From assembly GCA_964245345.1 (NCBI GenBank), contig CAXTMS010000136.1, positions 1-9,481 of the forward strand: a stretch of 9,481 nt of DNA. The letters run 5' to 3'. Shown in pieces: positions 6,569-9,481 of the stretch. The notes under the pieces are model-generated. The model did not search any database and was not told the DNA's origin. It saw only the letters and a list, made by a program, of their open reading frames with translations. Made by a program: the position numbers and the translations under genes. The first letter of the stretch is position 1, and every line of letters begins with the position of its first letter. This stretch comes from Lichenicola sp964245345. Its GTDB lineage: Bacteria > Pseudomonadota > Alphaproteobacteria > Acetobacterales > Acetobacteraceae.

Positions 6569-7974
6569 CCCTGCGCTACGTCGCGGCGTTCCGCGCCTAC
6601 GAGTGGACCGACGACATCGCCCTGCTGGCGCAGCGTTACTTCGACAACTGTCCCGGCGCGCGCCACGTCGTGCTGATGAACGAGGCGCACGGCCCGATCG
6701 ACGTCGGCCGCTACGAGAAGGTGTCGCACGGGGACGATTTCTCCGCGCTCGGCCTGCCGGAACGGCCGGTCGGCAAGTCGCTCTGGTTCAACGCGGATTA
6801 TTCCTTCGCCTTTCTGCGCCGGGCGCTGCCGGAGTACGACCACTACGTCATCTCCGAGTCCGACGTCGCGGTGAACCTGTCCCTGGAGGGCATGGCGCGC
6901 CATGCGGCGGACCACGGCATCGACGCGATCCTGCACCAGCTGCAACCGGTCCGGCCGGACTGGCACTGGTACCAGGAAGCGCTGGCGCAGGACGACCCGT
7001 GGATGGCCTACGTGTTCATCTGCATGTTTTCCGGCCGCGCCCTCGACGCGGTGCTGGACGCGCGGCAGGCGCTGGCCCGGGCGGTGGAAGCGGGCACGGT
7101 CGACCGCTGGCCGATCGTCGAGTCCTTCATCCCCACCGTGCTGCGCGCCCGGGACATGCGTTTCGCCGAGGTGGGCCTGTTCGCCGAGGTGGAGGACCTG
7201 GTGTACCGCCCGGTGAAGTCGCTGCGCGACCTGCGCGCGCACCGCCCGGGAACGCTGGTGCACCCGGTGCTGGGCCGCCCCGGCTTCGCGCGCAGCCTGC
7301 TGTCCGGCCATCCGCCGGGAGACTATTTCCGCGACGGAAGCGTGCTGCAGCAGGCACTCGCCGCCGAGCCGCTCGCGGACGTGGCGCCGACGCTGGCCGA
7401 CGCCCTTGCCCGTGCCGGCGACCATCTCGGCCTGGCGATGCTGCACGACGAGATGCGCAGGCAGGAGATCGCGGTGCCGCAAGGCCCCGACCTCGCCTTC
7501 TGCAAGCCGGCGCTGACCAGCTCGGTGAGCCCGTGGTCGCACAGCCAGGACGCGCGCCTGGATGCCAACGGCGCCAACGGGCAGTCGATGCGTGACGAGT
7601 ACGGGTTCCACACCGCGTACGAGGTGGACGCCTGGTGGAGGGTCGACCTGCTGCAGGAGTGCGCGATCGACGGGGTGTCGATCCTCAACCGGGCAGGCTT
7701 CACCGACCGGTTCCAGCGCTTCGCCATCGACACCTCGCCGGACGGGGTCGCCTGGAGCACGCGGTTCGTCAAGCTCGACGACGAGGAGGTGTCGAGCGAC
7801 GTCGAGCGGCCGTGGACCGTGTTGTTCGATCCCCCGCTCGTCGCACGGCATGTCCGGGTGCGCCGGCTCGGGCCTGCCGGCCCGCTTCACCTGCGTCGCG
7901 TCCGCATCTCCGGGCGCGTGCTCGATCGATCCGTGCCCGTCCCGTCACGGGTCGACACGCACGAGCTGGCCTGA
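6565..7974 (+). CDS. Glycosyltransferase-like protein with C-terminal discoidin (F5/8 type C) domain
   Basis: 469 residues. The C-terminal part (about 312-452) has the marks of the galactose-binding-like discoidin fold: KPALTSSVSPWS, a DANGANG turn, FHTAYEVDAWWRVDLL (348-363), VSILNRAGFTDRF and FAIDTSPDGVAWS (386-398). Such domains bind glycans or lipids. The N-terminal part (about 1-240) is not firmly assigned. WFNADYSFAFLRRALPEYDH followed by YVISESDVAVN (94-104) looks like a GT-A-type acidic (Glu-x-Asp) metal/nucleotide-sugar motif after a beta strand, which suggests a glycosyltransferase. No signal peptide or membrane segment is visible, so the protein is probably cytoplasmic, unusual for a discoidin domain. 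A strong GGGGAGG site lies about nine bases before the ATG, which overlaps the methyltransferase stop. It is the last cluster gene. Confidence 0.75.
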   Translation: MTLRYVAAFRAYEWTDDIALLAQRYFDNCPGARHVVLMNEAHGPIDVGRYEKVSHGDDFSALGLPERPVGKSLWFNADYSFAFLRRALPEYDHYVISESDVAVNLSLEGMARHAADHGIDAILHQLQPVRPDWHWYQEALAQDDPWMAYVFICMFSGRALDAVLDARQALARAVEAGTVDRWPIVESFIPTVLRARDMRFAEVGLFAEVEDLVYRPVKSLRDLRAHRPGTLVHPVLGRPGFARSLLSGHPPGDYFRDGSVLQQALAAEPLADVAPTLADALARAGDHLGLAMLHDEMRRQEIAVPQGPDLAFCKPALTSSVSPWSHSQDARLDANGANGQSMRDEYGFHTAYEVDAWWRVDLLQECAIDGVSILNRAGFTDRFQRFAIDTSPDGVAWSTRFVKLDDEEVSSDVERPWTVLFDPPLVARHVRVRRLGPAGPLHLRRVRISGRVLDRSVPVPSRVDTHELA

Positions 7975-7988
7975 TCCGCACCCCGCTT

Positions 7989-8009
7989 CTCCCGGGCACC
8001 TGCCGGGGG
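7989..8009 (+). terminator. GC-rich hairpin after the cluster, possible weak or factor-dependent terminator
   Basis: CTCCCGG (7989-7995) can pair with CCGGGGG (8003-8009) across a 7-base loop, a 7-pair stem with one G-T wobble. It begins 14 bases after the last stop of the cluster. No T-run follows, so it is not a classical intrinsic terminator. Confidence 0.3.
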
Positions 8010-8069
8010 TAACACTGGAGCCGGATGGGGTGACGGCGCACCGGCCGGCCTCCGTCGCCGGTCGTGGAT

Positions 8070-8074
8070 GAGGG
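8070..8074 (+). promoter_or_regulatory. Ribosome binding site favouring the second lipoprotein start
   Basis: GAGGG lies five bases before ATG 8080. The upstream in-frame ATG at 8068 has no comparable site, so 8080 is preferred. Confidence 0.45.
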
Positions 8075-8079
8075 TGGCG

Positions 8080-9015
8080 ATGACCAAGGCAGAAAGTGCT
8101 GCGTGGGTCCGGAGCGTCTGGTGCTCCTTGTTGCCGCTCGCCGTGACGGCCGGGTGCGCGCACCGCGATGCGGTGGACACCCCGGTCGCCTGGTGGCACC
8201 AGCTCGAGGGCGGCGCGATCGCGCAGCAGCGCCCGCCGCCGCCCGGCGTCGACGATCCTTATCCCGCCATCGGCACCACGCCGGCCGCGGCGCCCAGGGT
8301 GGCGTCGGCGGAGCTGCGCCATTCGGTGACGGAGCAGCTGGTCGAGCAGCGCAACCTGTCGGCGCGGCTGAACGCGCATGATCCGCTGCCGCCGCCCGCT
8401 GCGACATCGCCTGCCTCCCGCACCGCCAAGCCGTCGCCACCGCCGGCGATCAACCCGGCGCAGTCTTCCGCCACCCTGGACGCGGCGGACGCGCCGCCAG
8501 CGCCGGCGCCGCATGCCGCCGCCGTTGCCGCTGTCGCGAGCGGCGGCGGCGACACCGCCGACCTCGCCCTGCCGGCGGTGGTGTCCGGCACGGATGCCGG
8601 CGCGCCGATCGTGCTGCCTGCGATCCCGGACGCCCCGCCGCCGCCGCCCGGGCTGCCCGGCCTGGCGATGCCGCCGCCTCCGTCCTACGTGCCGCCGCCG
8701 CGCCCGCACTACGTGCTGGCACAGGGACCGGGCGAGCTGCTTCAGTTCGCCGCCGGCTCCGACGTGCTCGGTTCGGGACAATCCGGCGCCCTGCGACAGA
8801 TCGCGGCGCATCGCGGCACCGGCAGCGTGTTCGTGCACGGCTACGGGGAAGCGGGCTCCGACTCGCCGCAGGACCAGGCGCAGGCGCTGACCCTGGCCGC
8901 GCTGCGGGCCAGAAGCGTCGCCGACGCGCTGGAAAGGGCAGGGGTTCCGGCGAGCGCGATCCGCATAAGGGCGGACGCATTCGGTCGCGGGGCGCGCGCG
9001 GGTCTGGTAGACTGA
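8080..9015 (+). CDS. Lipoprotein with Pro/Ala-rich linker and divergent OmpA-like C-terminal domain
   Basis: 311 residues from ATG 8080 (315 from ATG 8068). A hydrophobic stretch ends in LAVTAGC, a lipobox with the modified cysteine at residue 26; Thr at -3 is slightly atypical. A short head follows with a tryptophan-rich AWWHQLEGGAIAQQRPPPPG (about 37-56). Residues about 100-212 are a low-complexity Pro/Ala linker. The last 95 residues resemble an OmpA-like domain: LLQFAAGSDVL, VFVHGYGEAGSDSPQ, then LAALRARSVADALERAGV. In peptidoglycan-binding members the consensus GYTD and NxxLSxxRAxxV carry a key Asp and Arg. The Arg is present here, but the Asp position reads Glu and the Asn is missing. 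The domain also stops early, without the usual NRRVE ending. Predicted to be an outer-membrane or periplasmic anchored protein. It is 105 bases from the cluster, probably a separate unit. Confidence 0.75.
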   Translation: MTKAESAAWVRSVWCSLLPLAVTAGCAHRDAVDTPVAWWHQLEGGAIAQQRPPPPGVDDPYPAIGTTPAAAPRVASAELRHSVTEQLVEQRNLSARLNAHDPLPPPAATSPASRTAKPSPPPAINPAQSSATLDAADAPPAPAPHAAAVAAVASGGGDTADLALPAVVSGTDAGAPIVLPAIPDAPPPPPGLPGLAMPPPPSYVPPPRPHYVLAQGPGELLQFAAGSDVLGSGQSGALRQIAAHRGTGSVFVHGYGEAGSDSPQDQAQALTLAALRARSVADALERAGVPASAIRIRADAFGRGARAGLVD

Positions 9016-9052
9016 AACCGTTCCGCCCCCGAGCATCGCGAAGTTCCCCGAC

Positions 9053-9481
9053 ATGACCGACGAGTTCCACCGCATACGCCGCCTGCCGCCCTATGTGTTC
9101 GCGGAGGTCAACAAGGCGAAGGCGGCGGCCCGTCATCGCGGCTCGGACATCATCGACCTCGGCATGGGCAACCCGGACAGCCCGACGCCGGCGCACATCG
9201 TGCAGAAGCTGGTGGAAACCGTGGCCGATCCCCGCTCGCACCGGTACTCGGTGAGCAAGGGCATCCCCGGGCTGCGGCGGGCGCTGGCCGGCTACTACGA
9301 CCGCCGCTTCGGGGTGCGCCTCGATCCGGAAACCGAGGTGGTGGCGACGCTCGGCTCCAAGGAGGGGCTGGCCAACCTGTCGGCGGCGATCACCAGCCCG
9401 GGCGACACCATCCTGGTGCCCAACCCGTCCTACCCGATCCACCAGTTCGGCTTCATCATCGCCGGCGCCTCGGTGCGCTCG
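9053..9481 (+). CDS. Class I/II PLP aminotransferase, AlaC / LL-diaminopimelate aminotransferase-like (5' part only)
   Basis: The first 143 codons are present and the frame is open at the window edge. The N-terminus EFHRIRRLPPYVFAEVN, then IIDLGMGNPDSPTPAHIVQK, HRYSVSKGIPGLRRALAGYY and VVATLGSKEGLANL are classic fold type I class I/II features: the GNPD substrate loop, the Y-S-x-x-x-G-I-P-x-LR segment, and the GSKEGL phosphate-binding region. The catalytic lysine would lie beyond the edge. The family makes alanine from pyruvate and glutamate or acts in LL-diaminopimelate synthesis; in alphaproteobacteria the gene often precedes homoserine dehydrogenase, which cannot be checked here. The start is ATG 9053, 37 bases after the lipoprotein stop, with only a weak GCGAAG upstream. 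Co-transcription with the lipoprotein is possible. Exact substrate is uncertain. Confidence 0.88.
   Translation, partial: MTDEFHRIRRLPPYVFAEVNKAKAAARHRGSDIIDLGMGNPDSPTPAHIVQKLVETVADPRSHRYSVSKGIPGLRRALAGYYDRRFGVRLDPETEVVATLGSKEGLANLSAAITSPGDTILVPNPSYPIHQFGFIIAGASVRS

Noticed and set aside
6205..7890. Long minus-strand open frame (561 codons) opposite the methyltransferase and discoidin protein
   Set aside because: Composition is Arg/Val/His-rich without domains; the plus strand carries recognisable SAM and discoidin motifs over the same bases.
8378..8720. Pro/Ala codon-rich stretch as a DNA repeat or CRISPR-like array
   Set aside because: GCC/CCG-type codons vary irregularly and no fixed repeat and spacer unit is present; it encodes the lipoprotein linker.

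Overview
The window is very GC-rich, and its coding regions show the strong G/C third-position bias of a high-GC alphaproteobacterium. The partial aminotransferase at the right edge has the N-terminus typical of alphaproteobacterial AlaC-like enzymes, and the ClpP-like protease is of a type I associate with alphaproteobacteria. Rhodospirillales, perhaps Acetobacteraceae, is my best guess. This is inference from protein style; there is no rRNA or other marker gene.

Left part, minus strand (1-2665): a ClpP-like serine protease with an intact Ser-His-Asp triad and an unusual acidic N-terminal tail. It is followed 26 bases later by a large polytopic membrane protein that runs off the left edge. 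That protein looks like a GT-C fold (family 39-like) glycosyltransferase with a C-terminal soluble beta-rich module.

Control region (2666-3040): a 375-base divergent intergenic stretch. Its right half drops to about 48% GC by hand count (2851-3020). It carries a good sigma-70-like promoter facing right, an inverted repeat at the predicted transcription start, and a leader of about 140 bases.

Central part, plus strand (3041-7974): four genes, apparently one operon. They encode a DegT-family PLP aminotransferase, a two-dinucleotide-fold FAD/NAD(P)H oxidoreductase, a class I SAM-dependent methyltransferase, and a protein with a glycosyltransferase-like N-terminal region fused to a C-terminal discoidin (F5/8 type C) domain. 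Two junctions are ATGA overlaps and the third gap is 34 bases. Amination, redox chemistry, methylation and a sugar-related protein together suggest synthesis and attachment of a modified (amino)sugar or small metabolite, but the substrate cannot be read from sequence. This is the least ordinary part of the window.

Right part, plus strand (8080-9481): a lipoprotein with a long Pro/Ala-rich linker and a divergent, short OmpA-like C-terminal domain, then the first 143 codons of a class I/II aminotransferase of the AlaC / LL-diaminopimelate aminotransferase type, cut by the window edge. I see no tRNA, rRNA, CRISPR, insertion sequence or attachment site.
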